Shown here: one piece after another, positions 1 to 8,703 of the stretch
Numbering within the stretch: position 1 is the stretch's first letter
Layout of the letters: every line of letters starts with the position of its first letter
Assembly (NCBI GenBank): GCA_965242845.1
Contig: CBDETC010000003.1
Coordinates: forward strand, 992,001 to 1,056,000
Direction: 5' to 3'
Length of the DNA: 64,000 nt
Origin: RHLJ01 sp965242845
Lineage (GTDB): Bacteria; Bacteroidota; Rhodothermia; Balneolales; Balneolaceae
Notes under the pieces: model-generated
Told to the model about the DNA's origin: nothing
The model's input: only the letters and a program-made list of their open reading frames with translations
The model's database searches: none
Program-made: the position numbers and the translations under genes

Positions 1-1157
1 CCAAATAGCATAACTGGTGCTGAAGATCCATGATCGGTTCCCTGCGACGCATTTTCATCTAAGGTCCTGCCGAACTCAGAGAAGGTCATAGTTAAGGCTC
101 GTTCTTCCAGTTCGTCAGCTTTTAAGTCCTCATAAAAAGCATTCACTGAGTTTGCAATGTCAGCGAGTAAACCTGCATGACCACCTTCTACTCCTCCCTG
201 GTTATTATGAGTGTCAAAACCGCCTCTAGAAACCAGGAAGACCTTTGTTTGAAGTCCACCACGGATCAGTCGAGCCACTACAGATAAGCTATTAGCCAGA
301 CCAGAATTGGGATACTCAACAAGGTTTGTTGAAGTATCAGCTGCATTTTGAATAGCCTCTAAGTACTTAAAAGAAGAGTTGGCAATTTTACGAGCGAATG
401 AAAGAGAACGTCCAAATTCATTTTCGGGAACATCTTCCTCATTATAAAAACCACCTTGCTCCAGGAACTGAGCAAACTGACTGGCACCTCCGAATGTTAC
501 TCCCAGGTTTCCAAATTCGCTCTGGAATAAAGTTCCTGAACCTCCAAGACGTACTCCTAGAGGGTATTCCGGGGGATTTGCAATAAAGCTCGGATTATCT
601 TCCACAAGAAAACGTCCGGCCCATCCTGTTCCCAGATTTACATTTTCGTCACTGGCTGAGGTCCAAATATCTGTAGAGCGCGCATGCGATCTGTTTTGAT
701 TATTGTAGCCTACATTATGGATGACAGACATATTACCGTTATCCCAAACTGGCTGTAAAGACGCCATAGCAGGATGCATTCCGATGTCATCGCTTAAAAG
801 AATAGATTGCTCTTTATTAATGGCTATAGTCGGTCTTTTTTGGAAATAGACATCATTTTCAACAGGGATAATGGTATTGAGCCCATCGTTGCCTCCTCCC
901 AATTGAATGAGTACGAGTACCCGATTATTATTCGCCGCGGAAAGTCGATTAAGAAACTTGGTCCGGGCCATAGCATTTACGGATAATCCGCCAAGCATAA
1001 AACCTGATCCCAAAGCACCAATACCAAGTGTGCTAAGGAAGCTTCTTCTGGACCATGACTGGTGATCCTGCTCATGAGCCTCACCGCCATGTTCCAGGCT
1101 ACTTCCGTGTCTCTTAGAGCTAGTTTTCTTGTGAGAATGGTTATGATTATTACACAT
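1..1157 (-). CDS. DUF1501 domain-containing Tat-exported protein (C-terminus beyond window)
   Basis: I translated this from the sequence; the reading frame stays open from an ATG at 1157 to the window edge, so the C-terminus is missing. Near residues 36-45 there is a twin-arginine signal (SRRSFLSTLG) followed by a Gly/Ala-rich hydrophobic stretch, so export through Tat is likely. The mature part contains LIQLGGGNDGLNTIIP and, near the cut end, TFSEFGRTLDEN and GTDHG, which are typical of DUF1501 proteins related to the sulfatase/alkaline phosphatase fold. The N-terminus is His-rich (NNHNHSHK). It lies 13 bp downstream of the DUF1800 gene on the same strand, the usual two-gene arrangement. The biochemical role of this pair is not established. 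Confidence 0.88.
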   Translation of the reverse strand, partial: MCNNHNHSHKKTSSKRHGSSLEHGGEAHEQDHQSWSRRSFLSTLGIGALGSGFMLGGLSVNAMARTKFLNRLSAANNNRVLVLIQLGGGNDGLNTIIPVENDVYFQKRPTIAINKEQSILLSDDIGMHPAMASLQPVWDNGNMSVIHNVGYNNQNRSHARSTDIWTSASDENVNLGTGWAGRFLVEDNPSFIANPPEYPLGVRLGGSGTLFQSEFGNLGVTFGGASQFAQFLEQGGFYNEEDVPENEFGRSLSFARKIANSSFKYLEAIQNAADTSTNLVEYPNSGLANSLSVVARLIRGGLQTKVFLVSRGGFDTHNNQGGVEGGHAGLLADIANSVNAFYEDLKADELEERALTMTFSEFGRTLDENASQGTDHGSSAPVMLF

Positions 1158-1170
1158 AATGGGGTCTCCC

Positions 1171-2751
1171 TTAAATAAGTTGGTAAGCTGGTAATTGAAT
1201 GAGATATGAAATGTATTGCCGCAAATTTTCTGCAAAGGTGTCTTGGTAGAAAAGGTTGTCGTCGGCATCAGTATTTGCAGTCCATTCATACCAGGGGGTA
1301 TCACCCAGTAGAATTTTAGAAAGATTGATTTTGTAATCCGGGAAACCGGTCAGATCTGGAGCGAGATCTGGATTTCCGGCAAAATCTTCTTCTACTTCTC
1401 TTATTCCTACTCTATCAAGGGGAAGGGAGAGTATGTGTTCAGCAATGTCTTCAGCTACGCTAAATGGATTGGAGGGATCAGATACTTTTTCTGCGATCCT
1501 GATTGGGTCATATAAATCACCCCCACCATCATAGCCGTAAATGAGATCAGTGAGATTATCCCATCTTGAGGGCATTAGATTTGTATTTAGCCATGTGTAA
1601 TGCCCTGGTGTTCCATCAGAATCGGGCGGGTTATATCCAGACCATCCAAATACAGTTTCGGGCCGGAGCAGTTCTTCATTTACCTCCTGCATTCTAAGCC
1701 TGATGTATTCTTTTATTTCAGAAGATGGGGCAACTTCCAACTGACGAAGGAAGCTGATAAATACTTCAATAGGACTCTTAATCCTGGAACCCATAAATCG
1801 TTCTTCATAAAAATGGGCGCTACTAAGAAGATTCTTTAAAACATCAGCAATGTTAAAATTCACACTTATGCAGTGATCAGCAAGGTCCTGAATAGCATCA
1901 TTGTCCGGCTCGGCACTTATAAAGAATACATAGAGTTTTCGGCATAAGAACCATGCCACTTCATTTGGCTTTTGATCAAATATTAGATCAACTACTCCAT
2001 CCAGATCGAAGGTGTCTGACTGACCAAGGATGGTTTTAGATCCTGCATCATATCGGCTGTTATCGAAATAACCGGATAGCGTAGCATCATTCACTCTCCA
2101 GCCTGTAACTGCTCTGGCTACTTCAGCAACATCTCCTTCGGTATAATTATCAGATTCGTTTTTGTCTTTTGGCCCAAGCGTAAATAGCTCCAGGAGTTCT
2201 CTGGCAAAATCTTCATTAGGCTGACCTGAACTGTTATTGTAGTTATTCAGGTAGTAAACCATGGCAGAATTCTTACTAACCTGCCGCACTAATTCTTTAA
2301 AATCCCCAAAGCCATGAGTTTGTAGCAGCTTGAAGTACTTATACATATGGCTGCTATAACTATTAGGAGCTTTTCCTGGTAAATCATTCATGTTTTGATA
2401 GGAAACCGCAAAATGGTTGCTCCAAAAGAGCATCATTCGCTCCATGAGGCCTCCATTGTACATACGATCCATCCATCTGAATTGGATATCATACATATCC
2501 AGAATAGCTCCTGAATTTCCGGAGTTATACCATGAAGGATCATCAGGAAGGATGGCGGCTACAGCTTCATCAACTAAGGTAGTTGCTGCATTAGAAGCAG
2601 AGCCCAATGCTCTAAGACGGTTAAGGTCGCTTACTTTATTTCCAAAATGAGTTCTTCTGGTCAGATGTGCAGCTTGTGCTTTTCCCCAGGGCCCCTCATA
2701 AGTATCTAAGCTTGATGAACTAGTGTTAATTGAGAGAGAATGCGAATTCAT
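1171..2751 (-). CDS. DUF1800 domain-containing protein
   Basis: A 526-residue protein of the DUF1800 family. Family-like segments include HLTRRTHFG near residue 30, RMMLFWSNHFAVS, NEDFARELLELFTLGP and AVTGWRVN, and a C-terminal FGWSGYNPPDSDGTPG. I see no clear N-terminal signal peptide. The family is almost always coded next to DUF1501 proteins, and here it is the upstream gene of such a pair, 13 bp apart, suggesting cotranscription and a joint extracytoplasmic or surface role. Function is unknown; a link to polysaccharide or surface metabolism would be guesswork. The long 5' region contains a short hairpin at 2788-2811. Confidence 0.88.
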   Translation of the reverse strand: MNSHSLSINTSSSSLDTYEGPWGKAQAAHLTRRTHFGNKVSDLNRLRALGSASNAATTLVDEAVAAILPDDPSWYNSGNSGAILDMYDIQFRWMDRMYNGGLMERMMLFWSNHFAVSYQNMNDLPGKAPNSYSSHMYKYFKLLQTHGFGDFKELVRQVSKNSAMVYYLNNYNNSSGQPNEDFARELLELFTLGPKDKNESDNYTEGDVAEVARAVTGWRVNDATLSGYFDNSRYDAGSKTILGQSDTFDLDGVVDLIFDQKPNEVAWFLCRKLYVFFISAEPDNDAIQDLADHCISVNFNIADVLKNLLSSAHFYEERFMGSRIKSPIEVFISFLRQLEVAPSSEIKEYIRLRMQEVNEELLRPETVFGWSGYNPPDSDGTPGHYTWLNTNLMPSRWDNLTDLIYGYDGGGDLYDPIRIAEKVSDPSNPFSVAEDIAEHILSLPLDRVGIREVEEDFAGNPDLAPDLTGFPDYKINLSKILLGDTPWYEWTANTDADDNLFYQDTFAENLRQYISYLIQLPAYQLI

Positions 2752-2787
2752 AATACTTCTTTAAAATTTGAATTCTTGTTGCATAGA

Positions 2788-2811
2788 ATTGCCAGTAAGA
2801 GGGCTGGCAAT
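2788..2811 (-). other. Hairpin in the leader of the DUF1800 gene
   Basis: Perfect 8-bp inverted repeat ATTGCCAG / CTGGCAAT with an 8-nt loop, 37 bp upstream of the DUF1800 start. There is no T-tract on either side, so it is more likely an operator or leader structure than a terminator. Which of the two divergent genes it affects is unknown. Confidence 0.4.
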
Positions 2812-2899
2812 GCGTATCTGTTACATTAAATGTTACTCCTTCTAGTAAAGCCTCAAAAAAAAGTTCCTTCAATTTTCTATTAATTTTTGGGCTACATGA

Positions 2900-2930
2900 T
2901 TTGCATTATTCCGAGCAAAAAGTATCTTCA
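2900..2930 (+). promoter_or_regulatory. Bacteroidota-type promoter for the DUF3857 gene at 2957
   Basis: TTTG at 2900-2903 and TATCTTCA at 2923-2930 are separated by 19 nt. This matches the Bacteroidota -33 TTG / -7 TAnnTTTG architecture with one departure in the -7 box. The box ends 26 bp before the ATG at 2957. Confidence 0.5.
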
Positions 2931-2956
2931 TTTCAATTAATACAAGGGCTTAAGAA

Positions 2957-4942
2957 ATGATACGATTACTACTAACTACTCTACTACTTTTACTATCAAC
3001 CGGGATTAAATCACAAACCTTTAAATTTGGAGATATTCCCAGAGAACACCTCGAAATGGAGGTTTATGACAAAGATTCTACAGCAAGTGCTGTGGTGATT
3101 TTCTCTAAAGGTGAAACAGACCTTAACTATCGTAATCAAGAATTCATGCTTACGATTAAAAGGCATGTTCGAATCAAAATATTGACTGATGAAGGGCTTG
3201 ACGAAGGAGATATTACTATTCGGTTCAGAAATAAAAACTCAAACAGCCCGGAAGAAATAAACAATATCAAAGCTGAGAGCTACACACTAGATGAAAATGG
3301 GAAGGTCATCAAAGAAAGTGTTGGCAGGAGAGATCGATTCACCGAAGAGCTCTCAGAGTATACCTCAGCAGTAAAGTTTACCATACCAGGCTTACGGAAG
3401 GGAAGTGTTTTTGAATACTCTTATGAGCTTGTTTCTAATAACCCTTTGAATTTCCCAGATTGGTTATTTCAGGATGATATTCCCTCAATGTGGAGTGAAT
3501 ACACAGCTAAAATACCAGAATGGTTCAGTTTCTTAACGGTAAGCAGAGGATTTCATCCATATGCGGTAAATGAGCAGTCTACCTATAATGACTACTTTTC
3601 ACTTCGGAGTGTATATATGGGAGATACCTCTGAAAGAGTAGAATTTAAAGGAACCGAGTACAAGTATGCGATGAAAGACCTTCCTGGTATTGATGATGAG
3701 CCTTATATGAAGACTTCTTTGGATTATTTATCACATATCAGGTATAAACTAGCATCTATACAAATGCCTAATTCCCTGGTCGATAATTATATGACATCGT
3801 GGAGAGGCATGGTAAACGGAATGTTAGAAGACGGAGATTTTGGAGGGCGTTTAAATGGAAGATGGGTCGGAAGAGAAGTGGCAGGACTGGTAGAAGATTC
3901 AGATTCTGACCTGGACAAATTGATTAAAGTCTATAATCATGTTACAGATGTAATGACCTGGGATGAGAGTTATGGCATTTGGTCATTTGATAAACCGGAA
4001 GATATATATGAAGAAGGCACAGGGAATGGTACTTCAATCAACCTGATACTTGTTGATTTCTTGAGGTCGGTAGGAATAGAAGCTCATCCTGTATTGGTAA
4101 GCACCAGAACACATGGGGAGATCATCCGTTCATTTCCTGGAACTGTGCAATTCAACCATACCATTGTGTATGCGGAAGTAGACGGAGCCTATCATCTGCT
4201 GGACGCAAAAAATGATTACCTCCCTTATAACTTACTACCTCCAGAGGTCCTTAACGGAGAAGGTTTACTTGTTTACCCTAACGAGGAACTATGGGTGCCG
4301 GTTGATAACCGGGTCAACTCAAGTGAAGTATGCAGGGTCAATGTCCAGGTTACAGAGAATGGGATAGCAGGGAGTATGAAACTTACCAACAAGGGCTACT
4401 TTGCCTACAACAGAAGGCAACAAGTTGATTATTCTGAACTGACAAAAAGCGTAAAGGAAGAAATTTTAAAAACTCCCGAAAGCTATATGATCGACTCGGT
4501 TCGAATAGTAAAAGATGTACTAGATGAATCCTTTGATATAGAAGTAGATTTCAGGATTGATAAGGACATGGATACTGAGGTTCTTTATCTCAATCCTATG
4601 GTTATTGGAGGACGTGAAAATCCGTTCAAAAATGATAATCGATCTTTCCCTGTAGACTATAACTTTCCATTTTCCGAAAACCTGGTGTATTCCATGACTA
4701 TTCCAGAGGGCTGGGTTGTAGACGAATTGCCACAATCTGTTGTTCATCGATTACCCGATAATACAGGAGAGTTTCGACGGTTGATCCAGGCTGATGGAAA
4801 TACAATAATGATGAATTACATCTTCCGAATAAAGAAATACCGGTTTATGCCAGGGGAATACGGTGAGTTGAAAAAAATGTACGATCAAATGGCTGCCATG
4901 CTAGATGCTAATATTGTGCTCAAAAAACAGACTGATGGCTAA
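2957..4942 (+). CDS. DUF3857 protein with a transglutaminase-like domain lacking the active-site Cys
   Basis: 661 residues with an N-terminal signal peptide (about residues 1-19, ending KSQ). Residues about 45-200 form a DUF3857-type beta domain, followed by a transglutaminase-like core at about 310-420 and a DUF3858-like C-terminal beta domain. In the core the position normally holding GDC reads GTGNGTSINL (354-363), so the nucleophilic Cys is absent, while the His (NHT, about 401) and Asp (LLDA, about 416) remain. It is therefore probably a non-catalytic, structural or binding member, as seen in other Bacteroidota DUF3857 proteins. The next gene overlaps it and codes a related protein that keeps the Cys, so the two may work together in the periplasm. 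Confidence 0.85.
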   Translation: MIRLLLTTLLLLLSTGIKSQTFKFGDIPREHLEMEVYDKDSTASAVVIFSKGETDLNYRNQEFMLTIKRHVRIKILTDEGLDEGDITIRFRNKNSNSPEEINNIKAESYTLDENGKVIKESVGRRDRFTEELSEYTSAVKFTIPGLRKGSVFEYSYELVSNNPLNFPDWLFQDDIPSMWSEYTAKIPEWFSFLTVSRGFHPYAVNEQSTYNDYFSLRSVYMGDTSERVEFKGTEYKYAMKDLPGIDDEPYMKTSLDYLSHIRYKLASIQMPNSLVDNYMTSWRGMVNGMLEDGDFGGRLNGRWVGREVAGLVEDSDSDLDKLIKVYNHVTDVMTWDESYGIWSFDKPEDIYEEGTGNGTSINLILVDFLRSVGIEAHPVLVSTRTHGEIIRSFPGTVQFNHTIVYAEVDGAYHLLDAKNDYLPYNLLPPEVLNGEGLLVYPNEELWVPVDNRVNSSEVCRVNVQVTENGIAGSMKLTNKGYFAYNRRQQVDYSELTKSVKEEILKTPESYMIDSVRIVKDVLDESFDIEVDFRIDKDMDTEVLYLNPMVIGGRENPFKNDNRSFPVDYNFPFSENLVYSMTIPEGWVVDELPQSVVHRLPDNTGEFRRLIQADGNTIMMNYIFRIKKYRFMPGEYGELKKMYDQMAAMLDANIVLKKQTDG

Positions 4943-6854
4943 ACTAAAAACTCTTCTGCTCATCATATTAATAGTAGGATGTTCATCTCCTCGAAAAACG
5001 GTTAACATCGGATATGGAGATTATTCTTCTAGTAATCTCCTTTTATCGCTGAATGCACATTCTACGGTGAGGCTCAGTAAAACATCTCTTGAAATAATGA
5101 GTCCATCAAAAGCAGTTTACAAAGTTCAAAAAGCTGTTACTATCTATGACAAAGACTATAAGGATCTGGCTGAGGTCGTTTTATGGTATGATGAATTCAC
5201 AAACATAAATTATCTCGCAGCGAATGTAAGAGATAGAGATGGCAGGATTGTTCGTTCGTATTCGTTGGAAGACGCTGGGGACTATAGCACCTCATGGGGT
5301 TCAACGTTCTTTTCTGATACTCGGATAAAAGTATTGGAACTGCCTTATAGTAGGTTTCCATATACTATTGAATATGAATATGAACAGGAGTACAATGGCC
5401 TCCTAAATCTGCCTGATTGGAGACCACAACTTTTAGGACAAAGTGTGGAGGAAGCTCACTTTACACTGATAGACAGGGGTAATACAGGAGTTCGGTATTT
5501 CAACAAGAATATTGATGTTGAGCCAACAGTAGGGCAACTAGGCGGTGCCAAGGTTTATTCATGGAGCATAGAAAACTCAATGCCGATTGAAAAAGAGGCC
5601 TATGGCCCACCTTCCTCCGAATTATTGCCAATTGTAGAAGTAGCACCCGGAAAGTTTGAAATGGAAAGGTCTCAGGGAGATGCTACTACCTGGAAGGCTT
5701 TTGGGAAATGGTATTATGAACTTGGGAAAGATACTCGTGAGCTTCCTGAAGAGGCAAAAAAAGAAGTAGATGCATTAATTGAAGGAGTAGCTTCTGAAAA
5801 AGAAAAGGTGAAGGTACTATTTGACTATCTCCAGGACCGCTCAAGGTATGTAAGTATACAATTGGGCATTGGAGGGTGGAAGCCATTTACGGCCGATTAT
5901 GTATTTCAGAATAGCTACGGGGATTGTAAAGCGTTAACCAACTATATGCATGCTATGCTTGAGTATGCAGGTATTAAGGCTGAAAGCGTGCTCATATATA
6001 GAGGGGTAAATGATCAATTTATGAACGTTGATTTTCCCAGTAATCAATTCAATCATGTGATTCTTAAAGTCACCCTAGAAAATGGCGAGGTAATGTGGTT
6101 GGAATGCACCAGTAAATATTACCCGCCGAATCATATAGGACCCGATAATGAAGGTAAATATGCACTTTTAGTTACTGAAGAGGGAGGAGAAGTCATTGAA
6201 ACACCTTCTTATGAATACTCTGCAAACCGATCTGAAAGCAAGTTGCTTGTAAATATCGCAGAGGATGGTTCCACTGTAATAGAAAACAAAACCAAAAGAG
6301 AAGGGATACTACAGGACTATTTGTTGATGCAAATACTTCCAGTTTCTGAAAAGGAACGAGAAGAATGGGTAGAAGATCAGATTGGTATAGAGAATACCAA
6401 TGTTATCGAATACAATTTTGATGAAGTAAATAGCTTAGACGATTATTCGGAATTCAGCTTTAAGGCACGTTTAGGAAACTATACTCAAGCTTCGCAAAAG
6501 AGAATATTTGTACCTGTTAATAAAATGAATCGCTGGTTCTTTACACTTGATGAAGATGAAGCAAGAGAACAACCTCTGTATCTACCCTATACTTTTGTAG
6601 AATCTGATTCCATTGTATTCGAAACTCCAGACGGTTTCTCTATTGAGTCAGGACTACAGGATGTGGAATTAAGTAATGATTTTGGAGAGTTCTCCGCTGA
6701 CTTCGAAGTGCTTGGAGAAGGAAGAATGGTTTACAAGCGGAATTTTTCTATCACACAGAAAAAGATTGAACCGGAAGACTATACTGAATTAAAAGAATTC
6801 TTCGATAAAGTGAGAAGTGCTGATCGTCAACAGTTTGTATTGGTACGCGACTAA
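4935..6854 (+). CDS. DUF3857/transglutaminase-like lipoprotein with intact Cys
   Basis: I choose the ATG at 4935 (an earlier in-frame start at 4905 exists) because it begins a clean lipoprotein signal MAKLKTLLLIILIVGC with the lipobox Cys at residue 16. This start overlaps the stop of the preceding gene by 8 bp, suggesting translational coupling. Domains run DUF3857 (about 40-230), transglutaminase core (about 280-400) and a C-terminal beta domain. The core has SYGDCKAL with Cys331 and FNHVILKV with His374; the third triad position is Glu (MWLECTS) instead of the common Asp. It is probably a cell-envelope transglutaminase or protease-like enzyme of unknown substrate. It pairs with the upstream Cys-less relative. 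Confidence 0.86.
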   Translation: MAKLKTLLLIILIVGCSSPRKTVNIGYGDYSSSNLLLSLNAHSTVRLSKTSLEIMSPSKAVYKVQKAVTIYDKDYKDLAEVVLWYDEFTNINYLAANVRDRDGRIVRSYSLEDAGDYSTSWGSTFFSDTRIKVLELPYSRFPYTIEYEYEQEYNGLLNLPDWRPQLLGQSVEEAHFTLIDRGNTGVRYFNKNIDVEPTVGQLGGAKVYSWSIENSMPIEKEAYGPPSSELLPIVEVAPGKFEMERSQGDATTWKAFGKWYYELGKDTRELPEEAKKEVDALIEGVASEKEKVKVLFDYLQDRSRYVSIQLGIGGWKPFTADYVFQNSYGDCKALTNYMHAMLEYAGIKAESVLIYRGVNDQFMNVDFPSNQFNHVILKVTLENGEVMWLECTSKYYPPNHIGPDNEGKYALLVTEEGGEVIETPSYEYSANRSESKLLVNIAEDGSTVIENKTKREGILQDYLLMQILPVSEKEREEWVEDQIGIENTNVIEYNFDEVNSLDDYSEFSFKARLGNYTQASQKRIFVPVNKMNRWFFTLDEDEAREQPLYLPYTFVESDSIVFETPDGFSIESGLQDVELSNDFGEFSADFEVLGEGRMVYKRNFSITQKKIEPEDYTELKEFFDKVRSADRQQFVLVRD

Positions 6855-6902
6855 CCAACAACAATTTACAGTTTAGAAACGGGGATTTATTTTCCAAAGG
6901 TG

Positions 6903-6910
6903 TAACTTCG
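6903..6910 (+). promoter_or_regulatory. Possible -7 element for the AI-2E-type permease
   Basis: TAACTTCG matches TAnnTTTG with one change and ends 7 bp before the ATG at 6918, which would give a very short leader. No convincing -33 TTG is visible at the right distance, so this is a weak call. Confidence 0.3.
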
Positions 6911-6917
6911 TTATGAT

Positions 6918-8009
6918 ATGAAGTCACACAACTACCCTATTTCGGTTAGGTACTTAGTCAGGATCATGCTGATTTTTGCTGTGGTTGCTGTTTTGAGTAT
7001 AACCAAGCAGCTCTTAGTTCCACTTTTCTTCAGCATTTTTTTAGCGTATCTGCTTTATCCAGGAGCTCAATGGCTGGAAAAGAAAGGCCTCCCAAGAATA
7101 GCCACCAACTTCATGGTGATTCTGAGTTTCATGGCTATCATATTTGGTGTCATAATAATTATTGCTCAACTCTTTGGTAGGTTTAGCGATGATCTTCCAC
7201 AGCTAACAGACCAGCTTGCTTCAAATATTAGGACCTTTCAGCTATGGATTGTAAATGTGGTTGGCATTCCTATCGAGCAACAAAATGCTATTCTAACAAC
7301 TGCAGGACTCTCGGGAGATTATTTCGGATCCCTGATTGAAGCAGGGCGCAACACTGTGATTGCCCTTGCTCTTATCCCGGTATATACATTCTTACTTCTT
7401 TTTTACCGTGATAAATTCCGAGATTTCATATCCATGGTAGTGAAAAAAGAGAATGAAGCAACCGCTCAGGAGGTAATTAATAAGGCCGCTTTTGTAGTTC
7501 CAAAATATCTCAAAGGCCTAATTGTGGTCTGCCTCATCCTGGTTATCATCAACTCCCTTGGCTTCTATTTGATTGGAGTGAAGTATCCAATATTGCTTGG
7601 TGTGATAGCGGCTATATTTAACCTGATTCCCTACTTAGGTACCGTTTTAGGCTACGGTATTGTGGCTATTTTTGTACTTGGTGTTCAATCTCCTGCTATA
7701 GCCGGAGCGGTTGTTATACAGTTTTTTATCATTCAATTCACAGAGAACAATATTCTTACGCCAAATATTACTGGGTCATATGTGCGTATTAATCCTCTGG
7801 TAATCATTTTTTCATTGATAGCTGGTGGACTTATTTGGGGATTACCAGGTATGTTTTTAGTTATACCTTCATTGGGAATGCTCAAGATATTTTGTGAAAG
7901 TGTTACAGAACTCAAACCCTATGCATTTCTTTTGGGAACGGAAGGTTCAGAAAAACACGCTATCACGTTAAAGAGAGTGCGTAAAATTTTTGGATGGTCA
8001 GAGGAGTAA
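6918..8009 (+). CDS. AI-2E family transporter (TqsA/YhhT-like permease)
   Basis: A 363-residue polytopic membrane protein. Paired hydrophobic segments lie at about 15-35, 36-50 and 62-85. A soluble stretch containing FGRFSDDLPQLTDQL follows, then several more segments from about 150 to 340. The family signature is seen in YLKGLIVVCLILVIINSLGF, FNLIPYLGTVLGYG and TENNILTPNITG. Members export autoinducer-2 or act as ion/proton antiporters; the substrate cannot be told from sequence. It stands upstream of ssb on the same strand, with a 23-bp dyad between them, so they may be separate transcription units. Confidence 0.88.
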   Translation: MKSHNYPISVRYLVRIMLIFAVVAVLSITKQLLVPLFFSIFLAYLLYPGAQWLEKKGLPRIATNFMVILSFMAIIFGVIIIIAQLFGRFSDDLPQLTDQLASNIRTFQLWIVNVVGIPIEQQNAILTTAGLSGDYFGSLIEAGRNTVIALALIPVYTFLLLFYRDKFRDFISMVVKKENEATAQEVINKAAFVVPKYLKGLIVVCLILVIINSLGFYLIGVKYPILLGVIAAIFNLIPYLGTVLGYGIVAIFVLGVQSPAIAGAVVIQFFIIQFTENNILTPNITGSYVRINPLVIIFSLIAGGLIWGLPGMFLVIPSLGMLKIFCESVTELKPYAFLLGTEGSEKHAITLKRVRKIFGWSEE

Positions 8010-8014
8010 AAAAT

Positions 8015-8037
8015 ATCATTAAGTAATACTTAATGAT
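8015..8037 (+). repeat. Perfect 23-bp dyad between the permease gene and ssb
   Basis: ATCATTAAGTA, one central A, then TACTTAATGAT: 11-bp arms that are perfect inverted complements. It starts 5 bp after the permease stop and ends 90 bp before the ssb start. There is no T-tract after it (the next bases are cccacgc), so it does not look like an intrinsic terminator. It could be the operator of a dimeric regulator. Confidence 0.55.
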
Positions 8038-8127
8038 CCCACGCTTATAAATTTTTCTTTGTAAGGAATTCGGTTCAATTAAGTCTTACCTTTCAAAATA
8101 AACACTAATTAGACAGCAGGATACGTA

Positions 8128-8598
8128 ATGAGTTCACTAAATAAAGTAATGTTAATTGGCCGACTTGGTCAGGACCCCGAAGTAAGATACACGCAAGCAA
8201 ATACAGCCGTAGCAACTCTAAGTTTGGCTACGAGCGAGCGTTATAAAGACGGAAACGGAGAATACCAGGAAAGAACAGAATGGCACCGTGTAGTAGCATG
8301 GGGCAGATTAGCTGAAATTTGTCAGCAGTACCTAAGAAAGGGTTCGTTAATCTATGTTGAAGGTCCCTTACAAACCCGCCAATGGGAAGATAACCAGGGG
8401 CAAAAGCGTTATACCACCGAGATCAAGGCACTTCAAATGACGATGTTAGATAGTAAAGGAAGTGGAGGCGGTACTGGTTCGGGACCGGCTAATCAAAATC
8501 AGGGGCAAGGTGCTCCTGTTGCTCAAGGTTCGCAAATGTCCAGCAATGTTGAGTTGGGTAGCAACTTTGATGATATGGATGATGACCTTCCATTTTAA
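8128..8598 (+). CDS. ssb: Single-stranded DNA-binding protein
   Basis: 156 residues. The N-terminal OB fold (about 1-108) has NKVMLIGRLGQDPEVRYT, ATSERYKD, EWHRVVAWGRLAE and YVEGPLQTRQW. A Gly/Gln-rich linker follows, then the acidic tip DDMDDDLPF that recruits replication and repair partners. It coats single-stranded DNA as a tetramer during replication, recombination and repair. A rho-independent terminator follows at 8621-8654. Its downstream neighbour is a CNNM/CBS protein, matching the ssb-gldE synteny common in Bacteroidota. Confidence 0.97.
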   Translation: MSSLNKVMLIGRLGQDPEVRYTQANTAVATLSLATSERYKDGNGEYQERTEWHRVVAWGRLAEICQQYLRKGSLIYVEGPLQTRQWEDNQGQKRYTTEIKALQMTMLDSKGSGGGTGSGPANQNQGQGAPVAQGSQMSSNVELGSNFDDMDDDLPF

Positions 8599-8620
8599 AC
8601 ACCAATTTTTGGTACCTTTT

Positions 8621-8654
8621 AAGCGTCGGGGCTTTGTTCCGGCGCTTTTTTATT
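8621..8654 (+). terminator. Intrinsic terminator after ssb
   Basis: AAGCGTCGG pairs with CCGGCGCTT (one G-U pair) around a short loop, followed by a run of T residues. It lies 23 bp after the ssb stop. Confidence 0.85.
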
Positions 8655-8703
8655 TTGTAGCGACTAAATAGCTCACTAAATTCTTGAAAATTATTTCACT
8701 TTC

